Assembly: GCF_007828215.1 (NCBI RefSeq)
Contig: NZ_VIUE01000026.1
Coordinates: 23,703 to 87,702, forward strand
DNA from: Pseudomonas sp. SJZ074
GTDB taxonomy: Bacteria > Pseudomonadota > Gammaproteobacteria > Pseudomonadales > Pseudomonadaceae
Reading direction: 5' to 3'
Length of the DNA: 64,000 nt
Part shown: positions 24,581 to 33,237 of the stretch, one piece after another
How positions within the stretch are numbered: position 1 is the stretch's first letter
Layout of the letters: each line of letters starts with the position of its first letter
The notes under the pieces: generated by a model
Database searches by the model: none
Told to the model about the DNA's origin: nothing
Seen by the model: the letters and a program-made list of their open reading frames with translations, nothing else
Made by a program: the position numbers and the translations under genes

Positions 24581-26686
24581 ATGCCGAGCATAGACGCCCT
24601 CGCCGATCGCTTATCGGCCTACCTCGGTACGGATCAGGTCAACCTGGTCCGCCGAGCCTACTTCTACGCCGAACAAGCCCACGACGGCCAACGCCGCCGC
24701 AGTGGCGAAGCGTACGTCACGCACCCGCTCGCGGTGGCGGGCATCCTTGCCGACATGCACATGGACCATCAGAGCCTGATGGCCGCCATGCTCCATGACG
24801 TGATCGAAGACACCGGCATTGCCAAGGAAGCGCTGCAAGCGCAATTTGGCGAAACCGTGGCCGAACTGGTCGACGGGGTCAGCAAACTGACCCAGATGAA
24901 CTTCGAGACCAAGGCTGAGGCCCAGGCCGAGAACTTCCAGAAAATGGCCATGGCCATGGCCCGGGACATTCGCGTGATCCTGGTCAAGCTTGCCGACCGC
25001 CTGCACAACATGCGCACCCTGGAAGTGCTGTCCGGTGAAAAACGCCGGCGCATCGCCAAGGAAACCCTGGAAATCTACGCACCCATTGCCAATCGCCTGG
25101 GCATGCATGCGATCCGCATCGAATTCGAAGACCTCGGCTTCAAGGCCATGCACCCGATGCGTTCGGCGCGCATCAACCAGGCCGTCAAGCGCGCCCGGGG
25201 CAACCGCAAGGAAATCGTCAACAAGATCGAAGAGTCGTTGAGCCACTGCCTGGCCATCGACGGCATCGAAGGCGAAGTCAGCGGGCGGCAGAAACACCTC
25301 TACGGCATCTACAAAAAAATGCGCGGCAAGCGCCGGGCCTTCAACGAGATCATGGACGTCTACGCGTTCCGGATCATCGTCGACAAGGTCGACACCTGCT
25401 ACCGCGTGCTGGGTGCTGTGCATAATTTGTACAAACCGTTGCCGGGGCGTTTCAAAGACTACATCGCGATCCCCAAGGCCAACGGCTACCAATCGCTGCA
25501 CACCACGCTGTTCGGCATGCACGGGGTACCCATCGAGATCCAGATCCGCACCCGTGAAATGGAAGAGATGGCCAACAACGGCATCGCCGCCCACTGGCTG
25601 TACAAATCCAGCGGTGACGAACAACCCAAGAGCACCCATGCCCGGGCCCGACAGTGGGTCAAGGGCGTGCTGGAAATGCAGCAGAGGGCCGGCAACTCCC
25701 TGGAATTCATTGAAAGCGTCAAGATCGACCTGTTCCCGGACGAGGTCTATGTCTTCACGCCCAAGGGCCGGATCATGGAGCTGCCCAAAGGCTCCACGGC
25801 GGTGGACTTCGCCTATGCGGTGCACACCGACGTCGGCAACAGCTGCATCGCCTGCCGGATCAACCGTCGCCTGGCGCCGCTGTCCGAACCGCTGCAAAGC
25901 GGCTCCACGGTGGAAATCGTCAGCGCCCCCGGTGCGCGGCCGAACCCGGCGTGGCTCAACTTCGTGGTCACCGGCAAAGCCCGAACCCACATCCGCCACG
26001 CCCTTAAACTGCAACGCCGTTCCGAATCCATCAGCCTCGGCGAACGCCTGCTGAACAAGGTGCTGAACGGCTTCGACAGCTCGCTGGAAAAAGTCCCGAC
26101 CGAACGCGTGCAGACGATGCTCCAGGAATACCGTCTCGAACTGGTGGAAGACCTGCTCGAAGACATCGGCCTGGGCAACCGCATGGCCTACGTCGTCGCC
26201 CGCCGCCTGCTGGGCGAAGGCGAACAACTGCCAAGCCCCGAAGGCCCGCTGGCGATCCGCGGAACTGAAGGCCTGGTACTCAGCTACGCCAAGTGCTGCA
26301 CGCCGATCCCGGGCGACCCGATTGTCGGCCACCTGTCCGCCGGCAAGGGGATGGTGGTGCACCTGGACAACTGCCGCAACATCAGCGAAATCCGCCACAA
26401 CCCGGAAAAATGCATCCAGCTCTCCTGGGCCAAGGATGTCACCGGCGAATTCAACGTCGAGCTGCGGGTCGAGCTGGAACACCAGCGTGGCCTGATCGCC
26501 CTGCTGGCCAGCAGCGTCAACGCCGCCGACGGCAACATCGAGAAAATCAGCATGGACGAGCGCGACGGCCGCATCAGCGTCGTCCAACTGGTGGTCAGCG
26601 TGCACGACCGCGTACACCTGGCCCGCGTGATCAAGAAACTGCGAGCCCTGACCGGCGTTATCCGCATCACCCGCATGCGCGCATAA
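24581..26686 (+). CDS. spoT: Bifunctional (p)ppGpp synthetase/hydrolase SpoT
   Basis: A 701-residue Rel/Spo protein that makes and degrades the alarmone (p)ppGpp. Domains in order: HD hydrolase with HDVIEDTGIAKEAL (about 70-85); synthetase with GRQKHLYGIYKKMRGKR and KANGYQSLHTTLFG; TGS with VYVFTPKGRIMELPKGST (about 387-405); and a C-terminal ACT domain near 625-701. The intact HDxxED and synthetase motifs indicate that both activities remain. Synteny with rpoZ identifies SpoT and not RelA. The ATG at 24581 follows GGCAGGAGTCATCATC. Confidence 0.96.
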   Translation: MPSIDALADRLSAYLGTDQVNLVRRAYFYAEQAHDGQRRRSGEAYVTHPLAVAGILADMHMDHQSLMAAMLHDVIEDTGIAKEALQAQFGETVAELVDGVSKLTQMNFETKAEAQAENFQKMAMAMARDIRVILVKLADRLHNMRTLEVLSGEKRRRIAKETLEIYAPIANRLGMHAIRIEFEDLGFKAMHPMRSARINQAVKRARGNRKEIVNKIEESLSHCLAIDGIEGEVSGRQKHLYGIYKKMRGKRRAFNEIMDVYAFRIIVDKVDTCYRVLGAVHNLYKPLPGRFKDYIAIPKANGYQSLHTTLFGMHGVPIEIQIRTREMEEMANNGIAAHWLYKSSGDEQPKSTHARARQWVKGVLEMQQRAGNSLEFIESVKIDLFPDEVYVFTPKGRIMELPKGSTAVDFAYAVHTDVGNSCIACRINRRLAPLSEPLQSGSTVEIVSAPGARPNPAWLNFVVTGKARTHIRHALKLQRRSESISLGERLLNKVLNGFDSSLEKVPTERVQTMLQEYRLELVEDLLEDIGLGNRMAYVVARRLLGEGEQLPSPEGPLAIRGTEGLVLSYAKCCTPIPGDPIVGHLSAGKGMVVHLDNCRNISEIRHNPEKCIQLSWAKDVTGEFNVELRVELEHQRGLIALLASSVNAADGNIEKISMDERDGRISVVQLVVSVHDRVHLARVIKKLRALTGVIRITRMRA

Positions 26687-26720
26687 CCCCCAATAGCCCA
26701 GCCATTACAAGGAGTCATAC

Positions 26721-27101
26721 ATGACCAAAACCGTCATCACCAGCGACAAGGCCCCGGCCGCCATCGGCACTTATTCCCAGGCGATCAAGGCGGGCAACAC
26801 CGTGTACATGTCGGGCCAGATCCCCCTGGACCCGAAAACCATGGAGCTGGTGGAAGGCTTCGAAGCCCAGACCGTACAGGTCTTCGAAAACCTTAAAGCA
26901 GTAGCCGAAGCCGCCGGCGGATCGTTCAAGGACATCGTCAAGCTCAACATCTTCCTCACCGACCTGAGCCACTTCGCCAAGGTCAACGAGATCATGGGCA
27001 AGTACTTCGAACAGCCCTACCCTGCCCGCGCCGCCATCGGCGTAGCAGCCCTGCCAAAGGGCGCGCAGGTCGAGATGGATGCCATCCTGGTCATCGAGTA
27101 A
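26721..27101 (+). CDS. ridA: 2-iminobutanoate/2-iminopropanoate deaminase
   Basis: A 126-residue RidA protein. The family hydrolyses 2-aminoacrylate-derived imines made by PLP enzymes such as threonine dehydratase, preventing damage. Archetypal RidA features are visible: AAIGTYSQAIKAGNTVYMSG, GSFKDIVKLNIFLTDL and the catalytic arginine in PARAAIGVAALPKGAQVE. It lies 34 bp after spoT and could be cotranscribed; a strong terminator follows. This is the true RidA of the window; the gene at 380-733 is a divergent paralogue. Confidence 0.95.
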   Translation: MTKTVITSDKAPAAIGTYSQAIKAGNTVYMSGQIPLDPKTMELVEGFEAQTVQVFENLKAVAEAAGGSFKDIVKLNIFLTDLSHFAKVNEIMGKYFEQPYPARAAIGVAALPKGAQVEMDAILVIE

Positions 27102-27107
27102 CAAGGC

Positions 27108-27142
27108 CGGCGCAGCATCCCCCGCTGCGCCGTTTTCGTTTT
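27108..27142 (+). terminator. Intrinsic terminator after ridA
   Basis: A 9-bp stem CGGCGCAGC/GCTGCGCCG is followed by TTTTCGTTTT, a clear factor-independent terminator for the spoT-ridA unit. Confidence 0.8.
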
Positions 27143-27156
27143 GAAAGGATTCCACC

Positions 27157-27897
27157 ATGCGCAAAGCGCTTGCTCTCCCGCTGCTCGCCCTCCTCCTGGC
27201 CGGCTGCGCCAGCGACCCTGCCGACCGTGACATCAGCGGCACCTGGATCAACCAGGCCGCCATCGACGCTGCCGCCAAGGGTGGTCCCCTGCGCGAAGCG
27301 CTTCAGGCCTATGGCCCCAACCTGGAATGGGACATCAACACCCGGGCCGGTCAGGCGCGCTACACCAATGGCTTTGAAAACGTCGACGGCAAGTTGCTGG
27401 CCGGAGAAGACGGCCTGTGGAAAGTCGACATCTACGGCAGCGCCGCCAGCGAACTCCAGCGTGACGGCGACCAACTGAGCCAGATCGCCACCGAGAACGA
27501 GCCGCAGCAGGTATTCAACCGCGCACAAATCCAGGTTCCAGAAGGCGCCCCCATCGGCGCGAGCTTCGAGCGGGCCCTATACGCCGCTTACCTGGACGGC
27601 ACCTGGAACATCGTCAACGGCCCCGGCCAAGGCGCCACCGTCCAGTTCCAACCCGACGGCCAAGTCAGCGGCCTACCGGGCGCCGACCGCTACGCCCTGT
27701 GCCTGGCAGGCGACTGCGCCACCATGAGCAACGGCAACGACACCATCTGGCTGCAAAAGAACGGTGTTGGGAATACCTGGATCTTTGCTCGCGATGGGAA
27801 GCGACTGGAGATATTCCAGACGGTGAATGCGTCGTTGGCGGATGAGATTCCGTCGTACACGCCGGGTACTCGGCAATGGGTGCTGGAAAAGCAGTAA
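27157..27897 (+). CDS. Putative lipoprotein of unknown function
   Basis: A 246-residue protein with a lipoprotein signal MRKALALPLLALLLAGCASD (lipobox LAGC, cysteine at 17). The mature part has two similar blocks beginning ISGTWINQAAIDAA and LDGTWNIVNGPGQG, which look like two copies of a small beta-sheet domain, and a paired cysteine segment CLAGDCATM. I recognise no catalytic motif. It is preceded by AAGGATTCCACC and separated from ridA by a terminator. It is the last gene before the gene-poor gap and the secretion cluster. Confidence 0.8.
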   Translation: MRKALALPLLALLLAGCASDPADRDISGTWINQAAIDAAAKGGPLREALQAYGPNLEWDINTRAGQARYTNGFENVDGKLLAGEDGLWKVDIYGSAASELQRDGDQLSQIATENEPQQVFNRAQIQVPEGAPIGASFERALYAAYLDGTWNIVNGPGQGATVQFQPDGQVSGLPGADRYALCLAGDCATMSNGNDTIWLQKNGVGNTWIFARDGKRLEIFQTVNASLADEIPSYTPGTRQWVLEKQ

Positions 27898-27939
27898 GCG
27901 GCTCCCCCGCTGCACTAGCCCGACCGCCTCAGCGACGGG

Positions 27940-28244
27940 AAACCGCTATGTACGAGAATGGATATGAAGAGTCTCGCACGATCCGTGACGTGGGCCTCAG
28001 CCCCCGATGTGGACGCTGTAAAGGCTGCTTCCGAGACTTGATTTGACGAAGGTGGGAACTGCCCTCTCCCCACCGCGTCCGCTTTGAGTCGTCGTCACCA
28101 CGAGGTGGTCTGCTAAACCATGATGGCGCAGGGTGCATATCCGATTGGAAGGCGGACAAGCACCAGGCTTCGGGCCACAAGGAGGAGTCGATGATGGATG
28201 TTTACGATCCGAGCTTGCCGATAGTGAATCCATCGGCAGAATGA
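27940..28244 (+). other. Structured segment with strong ribosome binding site and 17-codon frame
   Basis: No gene of known family is seen. Read as RNA, the segment folds well. GGACGC pairs with GCGTCC around 28011-28078, enclosing GGTGGG/CCCACC (near 28051-28074), and a separate hairpin ACCACGAGGTGGT lies at about 28098-28110. A consensus AAGGAGG (28179-28185) stands five bases ahead of ATGATG at 28191, but that frame stops after 17 codons (MMDVYDPSLPIVNPSAE). This looks like the 5' leader of a gene whose body is lost, a leader peptide, or a mobile-element remnant. I cannot decide among these. Confidence 0.4.
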
Positions 28245-29205
28245 TCAATCATCGACACCAGGCTCGCAATCATCAACCGACACCTCAGCGATCTCTACAT
28301 GGTCGGCTGCTGGTCGCTCCGGCTGTTTCCACCATGCAGGCACGTTGACGACTGTCTCCCGAGTTATCGCGCCGATCATCCTCACAAGGTCATATGACCT
28401 GACACCATCAACGTGCTCACTCAAACTTGCGGCTGTATTCCGCTCTTGGATAGTTGACCTAGACGAAGGGCGGCAGCTGTACGCAGGTTAGTAGACCGGG
28501 GACCTAGCAATCCGGCGCGCCCGAGGGCGCCCTGCGCACAGCTACCATCAAATACAGGCACGGAAATGCCTGACTGATAGAAGCCGCTGCGCCTCACTAG
28601 ATAACACGGGCTACTAAACCCGACCACTGATGGGCAGTGGCAGGAAAACGATAGAGCCCGAGGACAAGGCGCACAAGCGGGCGGATTCTGGCGTAGTTGT
28701 AGGCAAAGGCGCAAGGATGTGTGGGGTGGCAGAAGCGCGACGGTCAATATTTGAGCCGCGCCCGGATTTCCTAGGCTTTGCGGCCGCCTTGGATCCCTTG
28801 TGGGAGTGGTGTGGGGAAATAGTGCTTCGAAGACGGCAGCCCAATCAGCTCATTAACCACTGAGAAGCGCCCTCATCTTCATAAGCAAGTGGGTGCTGCA
28901 CCCCGCCTGTAAGAAATTATGACCTCTCGACAACCCACTCAATAGTTAACGGAAAGTTAGCCCACACTTCAAAGTACCTTTTGATGAACTCTTTTACAGA
29001 ATAATCCTACATCCCCGATTTTATATTTTTGGCATTCTTCGCACCGAATCGCAGCCCCCCCACATTGGAATAGGCTGCAGTTCAAAGCACTCGGTTATTC
29101 GGCGCGAAACTTCCTACATAAAGCACTGAAAATATGTATTGAAGTTTGTGGCCATTTGCTGACCGCCGAAAGTTCCAAGAACCGTACTACCCAAAAGGCC
29201 ATGGA
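28245..29205. other. Gene-poor gap upstream of the type VI cluster
   Basis: About 960 bp without a supportable gene. All frames are interrupted often, and the open stretches near 28421-28747 (minus) and 28630-28863 (plus) show no family features or ribosome binding sites. From about 28900 to 29140 the base composition turns AT-rich (for example CCCGATTTTATATTTTTGG near 29020), as expected of a promoter region for the downstream cluster. I could not find a correctly spaced sigma-54 site by eye. Confidence 0.6.
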
Positions 29206-30762
29206 TTGACCTACGCAAACAAACTGTCCGCCCATTACCTGGATCTCGTCAAGACACCTGTTTCCCAGGACAGCTTCGCGGGCGCGGATGTGCGCTTTTC
29301 AAATGAATTCGAAGCGTTGGAATGTGAACTGGGGAAAGCCCAATCCATCCATGCGTGCGGTCAGGTCGATTGGCTGAAGATTCTTGAACAAAGTGAAGTC
29401 ATATTGCGCACCCAGTCCAAAGACTTGCGCGTGGCGGCTTGGCTGACATGGGCGTTGTACCAGCGTGAATCTTTTCAGGGCCTGTTGGCCGGCCTCTGCC
29501 TCCTGCATTACCTGTGTAAGCACCATTGGGCCGAGATCCATCCCGCCAAGGCAAGAACCCGTGCAGCCAGTTTCAGTTGGCTGTTACCTCGCCTGGAACA
29601 GGCGCTGGGCGACCATGTTGCGATCAAAGAGCAACTGCTGTTGTTCCACCAAATGCTGGAACAACTGGAGGGCATTGAGACCGTGTGCACGGCTCACCTC
29701 GGGAATGAAGCCCCTCTGATACTGCCGTTGAGCCGTCGGCTCGACAATATGATCCGGCGCGTTACCGAGCATTCGTCAACACCCGCCGCCATCGAAACGG
29801 TGGTGGCCCAGGTGAAGCAAGCTGCCACCCAACTGTTCAGTCCCGGCGCTCATATCGAAACCGAAAAAGAAGCCCACAAGGCGCTGCGGGCCCAACAGGA
29901 AGGTGCTCGCTCGCTGTGCGCCTGGTGGCTCAAACAAAAAGTTACCGATGTTCGAGCCTTGCGCCTGAACCGCGTTTTGCCCTGGCTGGCCATCGATGCA
30001 ATACCCGAACACAACGCCGAACAGCTCACCCTGTTGCGCGGGCTGCCGCCGGACAAACTCAAGGGTTATCAAGACAGCCTGCAACGGGGCAGTTATGCGG
30101 ATCTGCTGGTGGAGATCGAGGCCAGTCTGGCGAAAGCGCCGTTCTGGCTCGACGGCCAGAGGCTCGCCTGGGAATGCCTGCAAGGCCTCGGTGCTGAGCT
30201 GGCCATGCGTGAACTGGAGATCCATTTCGCGCTGTTCATCCAGCGCCTGCCGGGCATTCTCGAACTGCGCTGGCATGACGGCGTGCCGTTCGCCGATCCA
30301 GCCACCCGGACCTGGATCGCGGCCCAGGTCATGCCCCATCTGCAATGTCCCGGCGCCTCGCCCACCGTCGATATAACCGACAAGCAGGCGCCATGGGAGC
30401 TGGCTCTGGAAGAGGCTCAGGCGATTGTGCTCAGGGAGGGGCTCAAGACCGCCGTGCAGTCGCTCCGGCAGGGCATGCAGGCCGCCAACGGTGCTCGCGA
30501 ACGGTTTCTCTGGCGGTTCGCAATGGCCCGGCTGTGCTTTTCGGCCAAGAAATATGAGCTCGCCAAGGTCCAGCTCGAAGCCCTCGATCAAAGGCTGCAG
30601 AACCCGGAGCTGAGTGCGTGGGAGCCTGAACTGGCGTTGCAGGTATTGCACCTGCTGCATCACTGCTGCGAGTTGTTGCCGCAGAACCATTCCGTGCGTG
30701 AGCGCAAGGAAGAGACATTCCGCAGGTTGTGTCACCTCGATCTGGAACGGGTCATTGAATAG
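29206..30762 (+). CDS. tssA: Type VI secretion protein TssA (VasJ/HsiA2 type)
   Basis: TssA proteins cap and coordinate assembly of the T6SS sheath-tube at the baseplate and distal end. The product carries an ImpA N-terminal domain (LSAHYLDLVKTPVSQDSFAG, then DVRFSNEFEALECELGKAQS) and a C-terminal VasJ-like region. The chosen start is the TTG at 29206, which has AAGG seven bases upstream and gives the family N-terminus (518 residues). The frame opens at another TTG at 29146, adding 20 unusual residues, so the start is uncertain. It opens the cluster, and tssB follows after 32 bp. Confidence 0.9.
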   Translation: MTYANKLSAHYLDLVKTPVSQDSFAGADVRFSNEFEALECELGKAQSIHACGQVDWLKILEQSEVILRTQSKDLRVAAWLTWALYQRESFQGLLAGLCLLHYLCKHHWAEIHPAKARTRAASFSWLLPRLEQALGDHVAIKEQLLLFHQMLEQLEGIETVCTAHLGNEAPLILPLSRRLDNMIRRVTEHSSTPAAIETVVAQVKQAATQLFSPGAHIETEKEAHKALRAQQEGARSLCAWWLKQKVTDVRALRLNRVLPWLAIDAIPEHNAEQLTLLRGLPPDKLKGYQDSLQRGSYADLLVEIEASLAKAPFWLDGQRLAWECLQGLGAELAMRELEIHFALFIQRLPGILELRWHDGVPFADPATRTWIAAQVMPHLQCPGASPTVDITDKQAPWELALEEAQAIVLREGLKTAVQSLRQGMQAANGARERFLWRFAMARLCFSAKKYELAKVQLEALDQRLQNPELSAWEPELALQVLHLLHHCCELLPQNHSVRERKEETFRRLCHLDLERVIE

Positions 30763-30794
30763 GCCTCCGGGTCCCCATTGTAAGGAGAGAAATC

Positions 30795-31298
30795 ATGGCC
30801 AAAGAAGGCTCGGTCGCCCCCAAGGAACGCATCAACGTCACCTTCAAGCCAGCCACTGGCGGCGCCCAGGAAGAAATCGAACTGCCGCTCAAGCTGCTGG
30901 CAATCGGTGACTACACCCACTGCAAGGACGATCGCAAGATCGAGGATCGCAAGCCGATCAGCATCGACAAGATGACCTTCGACGAAGTCCTGGCCAAGCA
31001 AGAGCTGAGCTTGGCCTTGAGCGTACCGAACCGTCTTCAGGAGGAAAGCGATGCCGGCGAGCTGGCCGTGCAACTGCGCTTGAACTCAATGAAGGACTTC
31101 ACCCCCGCCCACCTGGTGGAGCAACTGCCGGAGCTCAAGAAGCTGATGGCGCTACGAGATGCCCTGGTGGCGCTCAAGGGGCCATTGGGTAATACACCGG
31201 CGTTTCGCAAGGCCATCGAAGACGCACTGACCGACGATGCATCCCGTGGTCGCGTACTGGACGAGCTGGGCCTGAACGCCCCGGCCACGGACGCTTGA
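30795..31298 (+). CDS. tssB: Type VI sheath small subunit TssB
   Basis: A 167-residue TssB/VipA protein, which pairs with TssC to form the contractile sheath. The conserved N-terminal region VAPKERINVTFKPATGGAQE and LKLLAIGDYTH are recognisable, as is VPNRLQEESD. A TAAGGAGAG ribosome binding site precedes the ATG. It is followed by tssC after 25 bp, and the two are expected to be made in equal amounts. Confidence 0.96.
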   Translation: MAKEGSVAPKERINVTFKPATGGAQEEIELPLKLLAIGDYTHCKDDRKIEDRKPISIDKMTFDEVLAKQELSLALSVPNRLQEESDAGELAVQLRLNSMKDFTPAHLVEQLPELKKLMALRDALVALKGPLGNTPAFRKAIEDALTDDASRGRVLDELGLNAPATDA

Positions 31299-31323
31299 CC
31301 CCAACAGACAAGGAAGCCGAAAC

Positions 31324-32811
31324 ATGAGCTCTCACGCAGCACTGCAGCAGCGCCAGGAACAAAACCATGACCATGGCGAATACAGCATTCTCGAAAGCAT
31401 CATCGCCCAGACCCGCCTGACTCCTGACGATGAAGCCTATGACATTGCCAAGCGCGGCGTGTCGGCCTTCATCGAGGAGTTGCTCAAACCACAGAACAGC
31501 GGCGAGCCCGTCAAGAAAGCCATGGTCGACCGCATGATCGCCGAGATCGACGCCAAGCTCAGCCGCCAGATGGACGAAATTCTTCATCATCCGAAGTTCC
31601 AGGCACTGGAGTCGGCGTGGCGCGGTCTGCAGCTACTGGTTGACCGGACCAACTTCCGCGAAAACATCAAGATCGAGATGCTCAACGTCTCCAAGGACGA
31701 TTTGCTGGATGACTTCGAAGATTCGCCGGAGGTCATGCAATCGGGCCTGTACAAACATATCTACACCGCCGAATACGGTCAGTTCGGCGGACAGCCCGTA
31801 GGGGCGATCATCGCCAATTACTTCATGTCCCCAAGCTCGCCGGACGTGAAATTGATGCAGTACGTCGCCAGCGTGGCTTGCATGGCCCATGCGCCGTTCA
31901 TCGCTGCCGCCGGCCCGAAGTTCTTCGGTCTGGAAAGCTTCACCGGCCTGCCGGACCTCAAGGACCTGAAGGACCATTTCGAGGGCCCCCAATTCGCCAA
32001 ATGGCAGAGCTTCCGCCAATCGCAAGACGCTCGCTACGTCGGCCTGACCGTACCCCGCTTCCTGCTGCGTACCCCGTACGATCCGGAAGAGAACCCGGTG
32101 AAGTCGTTCGCGTACAAGGAAACCGTTGCCAACAGCCACGAGCATTACCTGTGGGGTAACACGGCCTATGCATTCGGTACACGTCTGACCGACAGCTTCG
32201 CCAAATTCCGCTGGTGCCCGAACATCGTCGGCCCGCAAAGCGGAGGCGCAGTCGAAGACTTGCCGTTGCATCACTTCGAAAGCATGGGCGAGATCGAAAC
32301 CAAGATTCCAACCGAAGTGCTGGTTTCCGACCGTCGCGAATACGAGCTGGCCGAAGAGGGGTTCATTTCCCTGACCATGCGCAAAGGCAGCGACAACGCC
32401 GCGTTCTTCTCCGCCAGCTCCGTACAGAAACCAAAATTTTTTGGCATCAGCGCCGAGGACAAGGAAGCCGAGTTGAACTACAAGCTGGGTACTCAGCTGC
32501 CGTACATGATGATCGTCAATCGCCTGGCTCATTACTTGAAAGTCTTGCAGCGCGAGCAATTGGGCTCATGGAAGGAGCGCACGGACCTGGAGCGCGAACT
32601 CAATAACTGGATCCGCCAATACGTGGCCGACCAGGAGAATCCAAGTGCCGAAGTCCGTGGCCGTCGCCCCCTGCGTGCGGCCAGGATCGTCGTCAGCGAT
32701 GTTGAAGGCGAGCCCGGCTGGTACCGGGTCAGTCTCAATGTGCGTCCTCACTTCAAGTACATGGGCGCTGATTTCACCTTGTCGCTGGTTGGCAAACTGG
32801 ACAAGGCATAA
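31324..32811 (+). CDS. tssC: Type VI sheath large subunit TssC
   Basis: A 495-residue TssC/VipB protein, the larger partner of the contractile sheath. Typical segments include FQALESAWRGLQLLVDRTNF, QPVGAIIANYFMSPSSPDVK, and the C-terminal RVSLNVRPHFKYMGADFTLS. The last of these contributes to the sheath handshake strands. In many clusters hcp follows tssC; here tssE follows after 9 bp, so the inner-tube protein must come from elsewhere in the genome. Confidence 0.97.
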   Translation: MSSHAALQQRQEQNHDHGEYSILESIIAQTRLTPDDEAYDIAKRGVSAFIEELLKPQNSGEPVKKAMVDRMIAEIDAKLSRQMDEILHHPKFQALESAWRGLQLLVDRTNFRENIKIEMLNVSKDDLLDDFEDSPEVMQSGLYKHIYTAEYGQFGGQPVGAIIANYFMSPSSPDVKLMQYVASVACMAHAPFIAAAGPKFFGLESFTGLPDLKDLKDHFEGPQFAKWQSFRQSQDARYVGLTVPRFLLRTPYDPEENPVKSFAYKETVANSHEHYLWGNTAYAFGTRLTDSFAKFRWCPNIVGPQSGGAVEDLPLHHFESMGEIETKIPTEVLVSDRREYELAEEGFISLTMRKGSDNAAFFSASSVQKPKFFGISAEDKEAELNYKLGTQLPYMMIVNRLAHYLKVLQREQLGSWKERTDLERELNNWIRQYVADQENPSAEVRGRRPLRAARIVVSDVEGEPGWYRVSLNVRPHFKYMGADFTLSLVGKLDKA

Positions 32812-32820
32812 ACGCCACCC

Positions 32821-33231
32821 ATGACTTACGGCAGTCTTTTCGAACGCCTGAACGGTGACACCGAGGAACGTGCGGGCTTGAGCCGCGACGCCAGCGTCAT
32901 GGCCTCCGTGGCGGCTCATCTGACCAGGATGCTGGGCACCCGCGCGGGTAGTGTGCAGATATCACTCGATTATGGGTTGCCCGACCTCAACGACATGCGC
33001 CTGAGCCTGCATGACGCGCGAAGCCAAGCCATCAGCGCGATCAGGACATTCATTGAGACCCACGAGCCACGGCTCGGCAACGTCCGTGTCAGCTCGATAC
33101 CGAATGACGCCAATCCGCTTTGCCTGTTCTTCAACATCGATGCCCTGCTCGATGCGCAGGGCCTGAAGCGGCGGATGAACTTGTCCGTTTGCCTGGACGG
33201 CAACGGTCAAGTCAAGGTCAGCCAAGGATAG
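32821..33231 (+). CDS. tssE: Type VI baseplate protein TssE
   Basis: A 136-residue gp25-like baseplate wedge protein. The GPW_gp25 domain is represented by MTRMLGTRAGSV-like LTRMLGTRAGSVQISLDYGL and PRLGNVRVSSIPND, with an ISAIRTFIETHEPRL helix between them. It docks the sheath to the baseplate with TssF and TssG. The gene is only 6 bp from tssF, consistent with joint translation. Confidence 0.93.
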   Translation: MTYGSLFERLNGDTEERAGLSRDASVMASVAAHLTRMLGTRAGSVQISLDYGLPDLNDMRLSLHDARSQAISAIRTFIETHEPRLGNVRVSSIPNDANPLCLFFNIDALLDAQGLKRRMNLSVCLDGNGQVKVSQG

Positions 33232-33237
33232 CCACCC

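Noticed and set aside
24611..26617. A 668-codon open frame on the minus strand
   Set aside because: It mirrors spoT codon by codon and shows no domain of its own.
28630..28863. 77-codon frame in the gap before the T6SS cluster considered as a gene
   Set aside because: No ribosome binding site, no family similarity recognised, and an overlapping frame on the other strand looks equally plausible.
29028..29046. Possible sigma-54 promoter (TTGGCATTCTTCGCAC)
   Set aside because: The GG and GC doublets are 8 bp apart, not 10, and the -12 element lacks TTGC.
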